A DNA stretch of 64,000 nucleotides from DATFVA01 sp963711455 (GCA_963711455.1 CAVQEH010000004.1:620001-684000), one strand, 5' to 3'. Counted from the first letter of the stretch, positions 18,356-26,739 are shown. Program-made: numbers and translations. The notes: generated by a model from the sequence alone, not told the origin.

Positions 18356-19905
18356 TGTACGACACTCTTCTTATTATTGTTTAACAAACTAAAACTAATT
18401 GTAAACTTGTAAGCATTTTCATCTCTCAGGGCTTCAAATACCATGCTCTTTAATGTTGCATCTTCTAATGAATAAGCAAACTGAGTTACAACTTCTTTAC
18501 TAACAGCATATCCCTGCAGAACCACATCTTTATTACCATCCAGGGAAAGCTGTGAAAGCCATAGGGTATGCTTATTTGCAAAGAAATCGGAAATATTCTG
18601 CATGATATCGGTCCAGACCCCGGTTCCAACAGCGGCGGAATCAAGGATCGCCTGTGTTTTATCGAAGCCTTCTATCTTTGCTTTTAAATTGGCAATGTTG
18701 TTAAGTATTTCCTGGTTCTGCCTCATCATCAAAGTCTGTTCTGTAATTTCCTGGTTAAGCTGTCCCAGTTCCAGTTCATTCTTAAGAATTGACTGGGTAA
18801 TAAGAAATGTTGCTAAAAACAGGATGGGAAGCATTAAGTAACCATGCCAGGCGAACTGGATAAACTTCTGTTCCTCCTTTACGTACTTAGGTAGCAGGTT
18901 TATTCCTTTGGTACCTTCTTCCTGTTCATCTATGTATTCGGTACCCACAGCAATCGGAACGCTGAAGGCAGAGAATCTTGATTTCGTTTCATCGTCAAGC
19001 TGAGAAAGATCAAGATCATCAAACTCAAGTGAAGATACATTTGCTTCAGGGAATGTTCCGTAAAATGATAATATCAGGTTTTCAGAATCATCTTCACCGC
19101 AAACAATAATATTATCGAGTGAAGATATTCCGCCATTCTCCATTTCAAGCAAAATCTTGGAGAAATAAACATCATAGGTATGAAGGTTGGTTGTTCCTAT
19201 ATCAAGTGTGGTACCTATATGCTTTAATTTTCTGCCGTGAAGAAAGATTAGTTTACTATATTCCTTTCCGATATAAACAATAAGAGAATTATCATCCGGG
19301 AAGAATTTCTTTCTTTTAGAGACGTAGTAAGCAAGAGAAATCTCAGCGCTTTTAACTGCTGCTATTTTATAGTATCTCTTGTCATTGTAACGGGCAAGTG
19401 AATTGATGAACTTTATACAGCTCACTTCGCCACCCAGGAACACAGATAAAAGCGACTTATCTGCCAGTTCAATGTATCCAAGGTTCTCGCTGTCTATAGA
19501 GACATTTTTAGCTTCCTGGATATCATTAATTATTTCCTGCGTTACCTTGGCCGATTTGGGGAATTTAGATCCCTCAAATACGTGGTAGAAAATTGCCGGC
19601 TCAGTTAACGCCGGTATAAACTGAGCCGTGCTTAGATTAATCCCCGAGAATGCTTCGTTAATTATTGAAAGGGATGTAGATTCAGTATCCGGTGTGTTAA
19701 CAGGCCCGGTACTCTTTCTAAGACCTTCGATTTGAAGATCTTCTGTATCGAGCTGAAGATTAGACATTGTGTCTTCTGGAACTAATGAAGGCTGCACAAC
19801 ATCGGTAGATGCTGTTTTTAGAACTCTAAGCTTGCCGTTCTCTTTGTTGAGCACAACTGCTTTTAATTCTGTTCCTTCGCAATATAAACAAACTAACGGT
19901 TTCAT
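18352..19905 (-). CDS. PilM-PilN fusion protein
   Basis: The protein has 517 residues. Residues 1-320 resemble PilM, an actin/FtsA-like cytoplasmic ATPase, with VCLYCEGTELKAVVL at the start and nucleotide-fold segments such as LIVYIGKEYSKLIFL. Residues from about 333 match PilN: the hallmark INLLP at 335-339, a transmembrane helix at about 355-374, a coiled coil and a ferredoxin-like periplasmic domain. In most bacteria PilM and PilN are separate and PilM binds the INLLP tail; here they are one chain. It overlaps pilT by one base (TAATG) and the PilO-like gene by four. Confidence 0.82.
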   Translation of the reverse strand: MKPLVCLYCEGTELKAVVLNKENGKLRVLKTASTDVVQPSLVPEDTMSNLQLDTEDLQIEGLRKSTGPVNTPDTESTSLSIINEAFSGINLSTAQFIPALTEPAIFYHVFEGSKFPKSAKVTQEIINDIQEAKNVSIDSENLGYIELADKSLLSVFLGGEVSCIKFINSLARYNDKRYYKIAAVKSAEISLAYYVSKRKKFFPDDNSLIVYIGKEYSKLIFLHGRKLKHIGTTLDIGTTNLHTYDVYFSKILLEMENGGISSLDNIIVCGEDDSENLILSFYGTFPEANVSSLEFDDLDLSQLDDETKSRFSAFSVPIAVGTEYIDEQEEGTKGINLLPKYVKEEQKFIQFAWHGYLMLPILFLATFLITQSILKNELELGQLNQEITEQTLMMRQNQEILNNIANLKAKIEGFDKTQAILDSAAVGTGVWTDIMQNISDFFANKHTLWLSQLSLDGNKDVVLQGYAVSKEVVTQFAYSLEDATLKSMVFEALRDENAYKFTISFSLLNNNKKSVVQ

Positions 19906-21149
19906 TATGCTGCCGATAATAATTGATGTATTCTTGTTTTATTATTTGCGTATGCTATGGCTGTTTCAAGGGAAATTTTCTTGGTCAGGTACAGCCTTTT
20001 TAAATCCTGTTCCAGGGTAATCATGCCTTGCGGGCCTCCCTGGTTAACCATCATATAAATTTCACTTACATTATTGTTTTTGATTGCTGCCTGAACACTC
20101 GGAGTAACTATAAGAACTTCTTTAGCAAGAATAAGCTTACCATCCAGACTTGGAACAAGCTTCTGTGATATAATGCAGACAAGAACATCTGCAAGCCTGT
20201 TTCTAACGCGTTCCTGTTCAGAAGGGTTTGTTTCTGCAACAATTCTGTCTATTGTTTCTGATGCTGATGAAGTATGAAGAGTAGAGAAAACTTTATGACC
20301 GGTATCGGTTACTTCAAGAGCTGCCATAATTGTTTCCGGGTCTCTCATTTCTCCGATTATTATAATATCAGGATCCTGTCTTAAGGCTTGAATAACGCCG
20401 TCTTTAAATGTGAGAACATCACGACCGACTTCCCTGTGGCGTATTATGCATGCTTTAGATGTATGAACATACTCAACAGGTGAAGCGATGATTACAACGT
20501 GTGCCGGGTCAATTTGGTTGTGGGCGTCAACTATTGCGTCTAATGTGGTAGATTTACCTGATCCTGTAATACCGGTAACCAGGGTAAGCCCGTTCTTTAT
20601 ATATGTATGGCTCAAAGTCCTGATTACATTTGGATGAAAACCGTATGAATCAAGGGGTCTTATAGTAGAATTAATTGCACGCATATTCAGTGCAAGAGAA
20701 TCCAGGTCGAAATAAGCGTCAGCTCTGAATCTTACATCTACATTTCTTCTTGTATAATGAAAGGTGTAACTGAAATCCAGGTTACGTGTAAGAGCTAATT
20801 GTTTTCTCTGGTTACTGTTTAACAAATTTATTATAAAAACTGCTGCTTCATCGACATTGAGTTGTATAAATTCTTTCACTCTTTCTTTTTCACCATGTAC
20901 TCTTAACCATATATAACCGGTATTGCCGTGCCCGCCGACCTCTATATCAGATGCATCCATTTCAATCATACCGGTAAGAAGCTTATTTATATAGTTCCTC
21001 AATAAGATTCTTTTATCAGAGCCTAATTTTTCTATATTATCAAGAAGGAACGATATCCTATCAGGTCCCATGAGAACCGGGGGAATGGTATTGCAAAACT
21101 CTGATAGTGCTTTTTTAATTTCCGGTATAGTTAATGAAATATCTTTCAC
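19905..21149 (-). CDS. pilT: PilT-like retraction ATPase
   Basis: This is a secretion-type ATPase of 414 residues that in type IV pili powers filament disassembly and retraction. It has Walker A GITGSGKST, Walker B region PDIIIIGEMRDPETI and the His-box STLHTSSASETIDRI. It is longer than typical PilT (about 345-370) because of an N-terminal extension, and lacks the Cys4 zinc site of PilB, which supports the PilT/PilU assignment. It is second among the ATPases in the operon, 40 bp downstream of pilB. Confidence 0.88.
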   Translation of the reverse strand: MKDISLTIPEIKKALSEFCNTIPPVLMGPDRISFLLDNIEKLGSDKRILLRNYINKLLTGMIEMDASDIEVGGHGNTGYIWLRVHGEKERVKEFIQLNVDEAAVFIINLLNSNQRKQLALTRNLDFSYTFHYTRRNVDVRFRADAYFDLDSLALNMRAINSTIRPLDSYGFHPNVIRTLSHTYIKNGLTLVTGITGSGKSTTLDAIVDAHNQIDPAHVVIIASPVEYVHTSKACIIRHREVGRDVLTFKDGVIQALRQDPDIIIIGEMRDPETIMAALEVTDTGHKVFSTLHTSSASETIDRIVAETNPSEQERVRNRLADVLVCIISQKLVPSLDGKLILAKEVLIVTPSVQAAIKNNNVSEIYMMVNQGGPQGMITLEQDLKRLYLTKKISLETAIAYANNKTRIHQLLSAA

Positions 21150-21189
21150 TTGTTTAAAAGCCTTAAATTATTTATAATAATTTTTAATT

Positions 21190-22980
21190 TTATTCTTCAG
21201 TAGTTGCCGCAAGCACTTCCTGTATTGATGTTAATCCCAGCTTAACTTTATCTAGTCCTGAATCTCTTAATGTAAGCGTTCCATCTTTTTTTGCCTGGAT
21301 TCTGATTTTTTCTTCATCAACTTCAATACCAGAACGAACTATTATCTGTCTTAATTCCTTAGTAAAATATAATGCTTCGTGTATAGCCAATCTTCCTTTA
21401 TAACCTGTTCCATTGCATTTTTCGCAGCCTTTGGGTTCATATATCGTGTACTTCTTCCATTCTTCAATATTCAAGCCAGCCGCTTTCATCATTATTTCGT
21501 CAAAATTTACCACTCTCTTTTTGCAATTATTACATAAGCTTCTAACAAGACGCTGTGCAACTATCAAATTTATAGCATAAGCAATGAGGAAAGGTTCAAT
21601 ACCCATTTTATATAAACGTGAAACTGCACTTGGTGCATCATTAGTGTGAAGTGTGGAGAAAGTTAAATGCCCGGTATTTGCCAGTTTAATTGCTACCTCT
21701 GCAGTTTCTTTATCTCTCATCTCACCTACAAGAACGACGTCAGGATCGTGTCGAAGTATTGACCTAATTGCCTGATCAAAATTCATCTTGTAGCCGATCT
21801 TTAATTGTCTTGCTCCCTGTATTACATATTCAACCGGGTCTTCTACTGTTAAAACATTCAGCGAAGGATCAATAACCTGGTAGAGTGCGGCAACAAGTGT
21901 TGTACTTTTTCCGCTTCCAGTCGGACCGGTTAAGATTACCATTCCCTGCGGTTGATTAATTGCTTTTACAAATGTCTGCCTTGAATAACCGGTTAATCCT
22001 AATTTATCCAGGTCAGTGATAACTTTTCTGTCATCAAGTATTCTTATTACAACACTCTCAAATTTATTTTTAAGTTCTGTTCCAACCATAGGAAGAACTG
22101 AAACTCTGAAACGTATGACATGACCGTCGATCTCTCTTTGAATATATCCATCCTGGGCTCTTTCTCTTTCGAAGCGGTCCATACCTTTTGATCTGTCTTT
22201 AACTACTGCAACAACGGCTTCCGGGAGAGTCGCGTCCTGAACATGCCATTGCTGAAGGTTGCCGTCAATCCTTATGAGAATATCGGTTTTATTATTCCCT
22301 TTGGGAACAAAGTGAATATCACTTGCCCCTTTTCTTACCCCTTCAATTAAAGCAGCTTCAACAAGATTGATTAAAGCGCTCTTATTTATTTCTGCATCAA
22401 GTTCTTCTTCATCAAAAGAATTTTCATCCTCTTCAATCTTTATTTCTGCATCCATTTCCTCCATCATTTTTAAATAAACATTTTCCGGAGGAAGAATTGA
22501 TGAGATTAGTTTTTCATAATCCTTTTTACGTATATAGATAATCTCATATTTTTTTGCATTTAACCCGAAAGCAATTTTAGGAATGTTCCGGTCTGTCGGA
22601 TCAATTGCCGCAAGAATAAGCTTGTCTTTCAAACGTTCATCGTACATGAAAGGGATTATCTTGTGTTCGAGCATCTGGTTCTTTAATGTATCCCCGGAGC
22701 TCGTAATCATATGCTTTATCGATTCTAATCTTTGGGGAGGAATATCTTCGGGTCTTGTATCAAGTTCTCTGAAAGCATAAAGTATAGCCACTTCCCTGAA
22801 AATTGTATCGTGTTCAAACCCAAATTCGTGAACAAGTATCTGTGCAAGATTTCTTTTAACTTTATTGGTATCGTTAGCTTTAGCTTGTAATGCCTTCTCT
22901 AAGGTTTGGGCATCGATTATTCCTTTTTTAAAAAGAAGAAACCCAATCTTATCGGTCATTTCAAGGGTGGTTTCAATCAT
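21190..22980 (-). CDS. pilB: PilB/GspE-type assembly ATPase
   Basis: This 596-residue ATPase powers pilus extension or pseudopilus assembly. An N-terminal MshEN-like region covers about 1-165. The core has LTGPTGSGKSTTLV (Walker A), DPDVVLVGEMRDKETAEVA (Walker B) and STLHTNDAPSAVSRL. A zinc-binding tetracysteine motif lies between CNNC and CEKCNGTGYKGR near residues 495-535. An acidic insertion (about 175-195) separates the two halves. The start overlaps the pilC stop as ATGA, so translation is probably coupled. Confidence 0.93.
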   Translation of the reverse strand: MIETTLEMTDKIGFLLFKKGIIDAQTLEKALQAKANDTNKVKRNLAQILVHEFGFEHDTIFREVAILYAFRELDTRPEDIPPQRLESIKHMITSSGDTLKNQMLEHKIIPFMYDERLKDKLILAAIDPTDRNIPKIAFGLNAKKYEIIYIRKKDYEKLISSILPPENVYLKMMEEMDAEIKIEEDENSFDEEELDAEINKSALINLVEAALIEGVRKGASDIHFVPKGNNKTDILIRIDGNLQQWHVQDATLPEAVVAVVKDRSKGMDRFERERAQDGYIQREIDGHVIRFRVSVLPMVGTELKNKFESVVIRILDDRKVITDLDKLGLTGYSRQTFVKAINQPQGMVILTGPTGSGKSTTLVAALYQVIDPSLNVLTVEDPVEYVIQGARQLKIGYKMNFDQAIRSILRHDPDVVLVGEMRDKETAEVAIKLANTGHLTFSTLHTNDAPSAVSRLYKMGIEPFLIAYAINLIVAQRLVRSLCNNCKKRVVNFDEIMMKAAGLNIEEWKKYTIYEPKGCEKCNGTGYKGRLAIHEALYFTKELRQIIVRSGIEVDEEKIRIQAKKDGTLTLRDSGLDKVKLGLTSIQEVLAATTEE

Positions 22981-24353
22981 GCCTTGTCACTCTGCATATA
23001 GGTTATATTATTTGACATTCCCGGCGTTTTCGGATGTACTGTTGCTGTCTCTGCAGAAACGAGAGTCAACAGAATCATAACAACCATTATTACCATTGCA
23101 ATAACAATCTGAACAATTTCAATAAAGTTCTTCAGTTTATAAACTGTTTCACTTTCATAATAATTTGCAAGCTGCAGAGATGTATTTTTTATAGTTCCGG
23201 TTTCTTCACCAGAGTGGAGTCTTGATAATGCGGTTTCGGTAAAAACTCCTGACGCAGCAAAAGCATCGGTAATTCCTACGCCCTTTTTAATCATTAAGGG
23301 AATCGCCACGTTTTTAACCCTGTCTTCAAAATAACTATTCCCGGTTGCTTCAGCGGCAATTCGTATCGGTTCAATACTTTCTGCGGAGCCGCTGTATAAA
23401 GTGTAAAATACTCTGCAATAAACTTCAATAACTGTTTTGTGTATCAATGTGCCTATCATTGGGAGCCTGAGCAGTGTACGATGGAAAGTTACCATCCCCT
23501 TCTTTGATACCGCCCACCGCCATAATATAATTGGCGGGATAATAAAAATTGCTAAAAGCGGATAAATATATTCCACCATAAAATCGCTCATCTTCAGAGT
23601 AAATGCAGTCATAGGCGGGAGTTCGATCTTAAATCTCACAAACAGTTTAGCTGTTTCCGGAAAAATGTATGCAACATAAAAAAGAACTGCCAGGAACAGA
23701 ACAAACAAAGTAACCATTGGAGTTATTAGGGCGCTGCGAAGACTCTTTTTAAATTCCTGCCTTCTTTCAAGAAACTTTGCTGTTGCTTTATATATCTCTG
23801 ACATATTACCACTTTTAGAAGCCAGCCCAAGCATATAGGAAGTAAACTTCCCGAATATATTCTGATACTTTAAAAATGTTGCCTCACTGTCTGCCCCTTT
23901 TTTCAGATCATTATTTATTTCTTTTAGAGTGTTTCTTAACGTCTTATTTTCCGTATCAGTCATAAGGAGAGTAAGAATTTCATTGTAGGGTAATTTCTGA
24001 TCAAGAAGCTCAGCACTTATCTTTACAAAAGTAACGATGTCTGCTGAAGGCGGCTTATTATTAAAATCAAGTAATTTTTTATTAACAGAAAGAACCTGGT
24101 AGCCCAGGCGTGAAAGAGCATCCTCAACTTCTTTTTTTGTATATGCCTTCTGCTCACCGGTTATCGGCTTATCGTTCCCTTTCCTGACCCTGTAAAGAAA
24201 TGTTGATTTCTTTTCTATTAATTTTATCTTCAACCTGTTTTTTTCGGCAAGGCGCTGTACCTTTTTCTTTCCTTCTGAATAAGAATTTGCAGAAAGAGAT
24301 CCATTAATCGCCTGACCATTTAATTTCTCTGCAGTAAATTTTAGTTCTACCAT
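22977..24353 (-). CDS. pilC: PilC/GspF-type inner-membrane platform protein
   Basis: This 458-residue protein is the polytopic platform on which the assembly ATPase acts. It has two T2SSF repeats (about 118-245 and 320-445) with membrane segments near 205-230, 258-278 and 415-440. Characteristic pieces are GLASKSGNMSEIYKATAKFLERR and SGVFTETALSRLHSGEETGTI. The soluble N-terminal region (about 1-110) is longer than usual. It is the first gene of the six-gene machine operon. Confidence 0.9.
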   Translation of the reverse strand: MVELKFTAEKLNGQAINGSLSANSYSEGKKKVQRLAEKNRLKIKLIEKKSTFLYRVRKGNDKPITGEQKAYTKKEVEDALSRLGYQVLSVNKKLLDFNNKPPSADIVTFVKISAELLDQKLPYNEILTLLMTDTENKTLRNTLKEINNDLKKGADSEATFLKYQNIFGKFTSYMLGLASKSGNMSEIYKATAKFLERRQEFKKSLRSALITPMVTLFVLFLAVLFYVAYIFPETAKLFVRFKIELPPMTAFTLKMSDFMVEYIYPLLAIFIIPPIILWRWAVSKKGMVTFHRTLLRLPMIGTLIHKTVIEVYCRVFYTLYSGSAESIEPIRIAAEATGNSYFEDRVKNVAIPLMIKKGVGITDAFAASGVFTETALSRLHSGEETGTIKNTSLQLANYYESETVYKLKNFIEIVQIVIAMVIMVVMILLTLVSAETATVHPKTPGMSNNITYMQSDKA

Positions 24354-24671
24354 GTTAAAAATGCTTTTATGAATAAAATATGGTTAGTGTCAGCAATTCT
24401 CATTCCAAATTAAAAAGCCTTGTTTTATTCTTTTTCGGCAGTTATAAATTAAATTTGGGCAATATTTTCAGAATAAATTGACGGAGAGAAAAAGTGTACC
24501 CATTTTTGAAGCGTCGTTATTCCTGATGTGTTCAAATTAGTGCGGCAATGGTTTGTTTAAAATAAAAAAAGCTGCCTTTTGAAACAGCCTCCCTTTTAAT
24601 ACAACTTTATATTGTTACTATGTTTCCTTTGTATAGACTTTCCCCTTATACAATCTTCATTGAAAATCAAA
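24354..24671. other. Leader region of the pilC operon, no gene seen
   Basis: About 320 bases without a convincing coding region. The part adjacent to the pilC ATG should carry the operon promoter, but I cannot point to a specific box. The left-over segment includes a weak hairpin with a T-tract at 24562-24590. Confidence 0.5.
24562..24590 (-). terminator. Weak terminator-like hairpin after the DUF2442 relic
   Basis: On the minus strand an imperfect AGGCTG...CAGCTT stem is followed by a long T-run. It lies about 80 bases past the decayed DUF2442 gene and may insulate the pilC leader from upstream transcription. The stem is short, so confidence is modest. Confidence 0.45.
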
Positions 24672-24933
24672 TTATAACAAATCTTCTATTGGGAAAATCA
24701 AATCATAATCATTCCAGTTAAGATTACCATCAATTAATATTCTTTAAATCTTTTTCATTTAAATACTTATGAATAGAAGGATGATGTGTATTTTCTAAGC
24801 CCTGTTTAAAATCAACTAATCTTTTAATCCCATTGCTGAAAAAAATCCTAATTGCAAAATCTCCTATGTATTGAGCTGATTTAACTTCAATTTGCTCAAC
24901 TTTGTTATTATTATATTCTACTATTTTTCTCAT
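24672..24933 (-). pseudogene. DUF2442 gene with frameshift
   Basis: The first 67 residues start at an ATG and read as a DUF2442 N-terminal half (KSAQYIGDFAIRIFFSNG, then a VDF.QGL segment). The frame stops right after KDLKNIN. In the next frame the family C-terminus continues as IDGNLNWNDYDLIFPIEDLL, ending at 24672. A single indel near 24733 therefore splits the gene. It lies downstream of a DUF4160 relic, the usual partner arrangement. Confidence 0.8.
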
Positions 24934-24988
24934 TTTATTCGGGTATTGATTTTTTCAAACTTTATATCTTTATGCAGACAAAATATCA

Positions 24989-25195
24989 TCAAACAAAATA
25001 ATCCATCCATTTTTGAACTATTTGTTCTGAATAAACTTCCTGGAAATCCTTGAAATCCTTTAACTTTTTTCCTGAGAGTGGTTTGCTTCCTTTTATTGAT
25101 TTTATCTTAATCTCTGTAATCTTACCATCAATTATATAAAACTCAGCTTTACTTTCAAATCCATCATGCTTCCCATGAACATGGATTGGTTCATG
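24989..25195 (-). pseudogene. DUF4160 relic (5' end lost)
   Basis: A minus-strand frame without a start reads HEPIHVHGKHDGFESKAEFY, continues through IIDGKITEIK and ends EQIVQKWMDYFV at 24989. This matches the DUF4160 pattern EPIHVHV ... EAKF ... WNEYF. The upstream part that should encode the N-terminal 20-25 residues is shifted out of frame. It precedes the frameshifted DUF2442 gene by about 55 bases. Confidence 0.75.
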
Positions 25196-25531
25196 TTATC
25201 AAACTTTATTAAGGAAAACAATTAAATATCACGTAGGTAAAAGCAATGGTAAAATTTTCTCTCTTAAAATAAAAAAGGCTCAGAGCAAAACTTAGTGGTA
25301 AAAGTCATTAAGCAGATATCAAAACCCTTCCCTTGAAAAGGGACGGGTTTATTTAAGTAGTTAACTTAATGTTTTTCTTTATGACAGAATTACCTATGCA
25401 TTTGTTCTACTTATAATAAGCCTCTCACTTTTCAAAGGAGAGGTAGGAGAAGGTTCTCTTTATTCTACACTCTTTTTTTATTTACTAAATTTTTCTTTTG
25501 CCACCTAAAAATCTTCTGAACCAATAAAAAA
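25196..25531. repeat. Non-coding stretch with two inverted repeats
   Basis: This region of about 335 bases holds no plausible gene. It contains two clear palindromes: 25322-25350 (AAACCC-TTCCCTT, loop, AAGGGA-CGGGTTT, imperfect 13-bp arms) and 25421-25443 (CCTCTC ... GAGAGG with a short loop). Neither is followed by a T-tract, so they look like small repetitive palindromes rather than terminators. They separate the two DUF4160/DUF2442 relic pairs. Confidence 0.6.
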
Positions 25532-25552
25532 GGCTGTAAATATTTTACAGCC
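25532..25552 (-). terminator. Terminator of the DUF2442 gene
   Basis: A perfect 9-bp stem (GGCTGTAAA / TTTACAGCC) with a 3-base loop is followed on the minus strand by TTTTTTATT. It lies about 27 bases after the DUF2442 stop codon. A near-identical stem terminates the pilin-like gene at 26102-26128. Confidence 0.88.
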
Positions 25553-25578
25553 CTTATATAGAAAAGATTAGATTGATG

Positions 25579-25854
25579 CTATTTAACTTTTGCGTGCTTT
25601 GAGCTATGTTTTGCTGCGGCTTTTATAATCGGTTTCCAAAGTTCGTATAAACTATATGGGTCAAGGTCTGCGCCATTAGGCGATACAATAGTACGAATAT
25701 CTTTATCAACTCTGAATTGCATAAGAATATTTTTGTCTTTCAATTGCTCAAACATTTCACCATATAATTGATCTTTAAGATCAACGATTCGTTGTTCGCC
25801 AGTATTGAAAGTAATTTGGATTTTATAATCTCTTAAATATTTAGCTGACTTCAC
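25579..25854 (-). CDS. DUF2442 family protein
   Basis: The protein has 91 residues if translation starts at the GTG at 25854. It shows the DUF2442 pattern: KSAKYLRDYKIQITFNTGE, then IVDLKDQLYG, FRVDKDIRTIVSPNGADLDPYSLYELW. An ATG at 25873 would give MDYLIK followed by the same family sequence if one A were removed, so the normal N-terminus may also be frameshifted and the GTG a restart. A DUF4160 relic lies immediately upstream. Function is unknown; these two families are often adjacent and have been suspected of being toxin-antitoxin-like. Confidence 0.72.
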   Translation of the reverse strand: MKSAKYLRDYKIQITFNTGEQRIVDLKDQLYGEMFEQLKDKNILMQFRVDKDIRTIVSPNGADLDPYSLYELWKPIIKAAAKHSSKHAKVK

Positions 25855-25884
25855 TTTTAATTAAATAATCCATAAATCTTTCTG

Positions 25885-26049
25885 TTATAAGGGTTTAATT
25901 TTTTCAATGGGGACATCATCTAAAATTCGATTCCAATTTTCGATTTAACTCTTCTTTATGTAATTTAGCCCACTCCTTTACAACCCAAAAATCTGCTAAA
26001 TTCAGGCATATAAATTTTCTTCTAAGACTACACCATCCCTAATAATTTA
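25885..26049 (-). pseudogene. DUF4160 relic (second copy)
   Basis: The minus strand reads VVKEWAKLHKEELN, then after a one-base shift ENWNRILDDVPIEKIKPL and a stop at 25885. This is the C-terminal half of DUF4160 (EWA.LH.EEL.ENW pattern). Further upstream a degraded RDGVVLEENLYA piece ends at a stop codon. It lies directly before the DUF2442 gene at 25854, forming the second DUF4160-DUF2442 pair in this stretch. Confidence 0.75.
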
Positions 26050-26101
26050 CAATGAGCCGTAGAGAAGGTAAAATGATTCCCCCGGGTTTATTTAAAATAA
26101 A

Positions 26102-26128
26102 AAAGGCTGTAATGTTCTTACAGCCTTT
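26102..26128 (-). terminator. Terminator of the pilin-like gene
   Basis: An 11-bp perfect stem (AAAGGCTGTAA / TTACAGCCTTT) with a 5-base loop, followed on the minus strand by TTTTATTTT. It lies 23 bases beyond the pilin-like stop, so the pilin transcript probably ends here rather than continuing into pilC. Confidence 0.88.
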
Positions 26129-26150
26129 AAAGAAAAACTAAAAATTTCTG

Positions 26151-26540
26151 TTAATTAATTGCTGAATTAATTGAGTCTTTAGTTACAGTTGTAACAACTG
26201 TCCAGGCATAATCTGTATTCCTTGGCGTAGCTGTTAACACTACTTGTGTTGCCGTTCCTGCTGCACATGCCCAGGTTGCATCTGTAGAATTAGTTAGATT
26301 AGTCGGAAGATGACCAAATACTTTGGTTTCAAAACCAACGAAAGAACCATTACCACCACCCATTGCGGTTGGTTTCTTATAAAATTGCTGAGCCATTGCT
26401 CCGATATTGGTTCCCTGGGAAACTATTGAATCCTGGGTAGATGTTTCAGCATTTGCATTGAACAGGTTGATACCAACTACGACAGCTATACCAACTACGA
26501 TTACACCAAGAACGATTAAGAGAAGTTGTTGTTGACCCAT
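26151..26540 (-). CDS. Noncanonical type IV pilin-like protein
   Basis: The product has 129 residues: MGQQQ followed by an uninterrupted hydrophobic helix (LLLIVLGVIVVGIAVVVGI, about 6-24) and a Ser/Thr/Gly-rich C-terminal domain with a single Cys near residue 93. The lollipop shape, very short leader ending in Gly2, and position before the pil genes point to a pilin. Unlike classical pilins there is no Glu at mature position 5, which would be Leu if cleavage follows Gly2. A strong AAGGAG site precedes the ATG. An intrinsic terminator follows, and a sigma-54-like promoter lies about 80 bp upstream. Abundant separate expression as major pilin is an inference. Confidence 0.7.
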   Translation of the reverse strand: MGQQQLLLIVLGVIVVGIAVVVGINLFNANAETSTQDSIVSQGTNIGAMAQQFYKKPTAMGGGNGSFVGFETKVFGHLPTNLTNSTDATWACAAGTATQVVLTATPRNTDYAWTVVTTVTKDSINSAIN

Positions 26541-26619
26541 TACAGATCTCCTTATGTTGTTGTGATTTGTTTATTAAGTGTTCTTATCTATAAAGTTTAT
26601 TATAAGCCTTCCTGTCCTT

Positions 26620-26635
26620 AACAGGTTTCGTGCCA
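26620..26635 (-). promoter_or_regulatory. Candidate sigma-54 promoter for the pilin-like gene
   Basis: The minus strand reads TGGCACGAAACCTGTT. The -24 half (TGGCACG) is perfect; the -12 half matches T, G and W but has T where the GC of TTGCW is expected. Ten of the 12 defined consensus positions match at the correct spacing. The start codon is about 80 bp downstream. Pilin genes are sigma-54 controlled in several bacteria and an NtrC-family activator is encoded at 8233-9597. The missing C at -12 keeps this tentative. Confidence 0.45.
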
Positions 26636-26727
26636 TTATTTTTTGAAGCCTGTTATTCGGAATCATACTAATAATAGATTTAATAACCAGCGACTGATGA
26701 CTACTCAGGAAAATTACTCTCACGGAT

Positions 26728-26739
26728 ATTACCGGTAAT
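26728..26739. promoter_or_regulatory. Perfect 12-bp palindrome upstream of the sigma-54-like site
   Basis: ATTACCGGTAAT is a perfect palindrome located about 93 bp upstream of the -24 element of the pilin-like gene. That is a normal distance for an enhancer site of an NtrC-type dimer. Only one such site is seen, and the binding protein is unknown. Confidence 0.35.
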
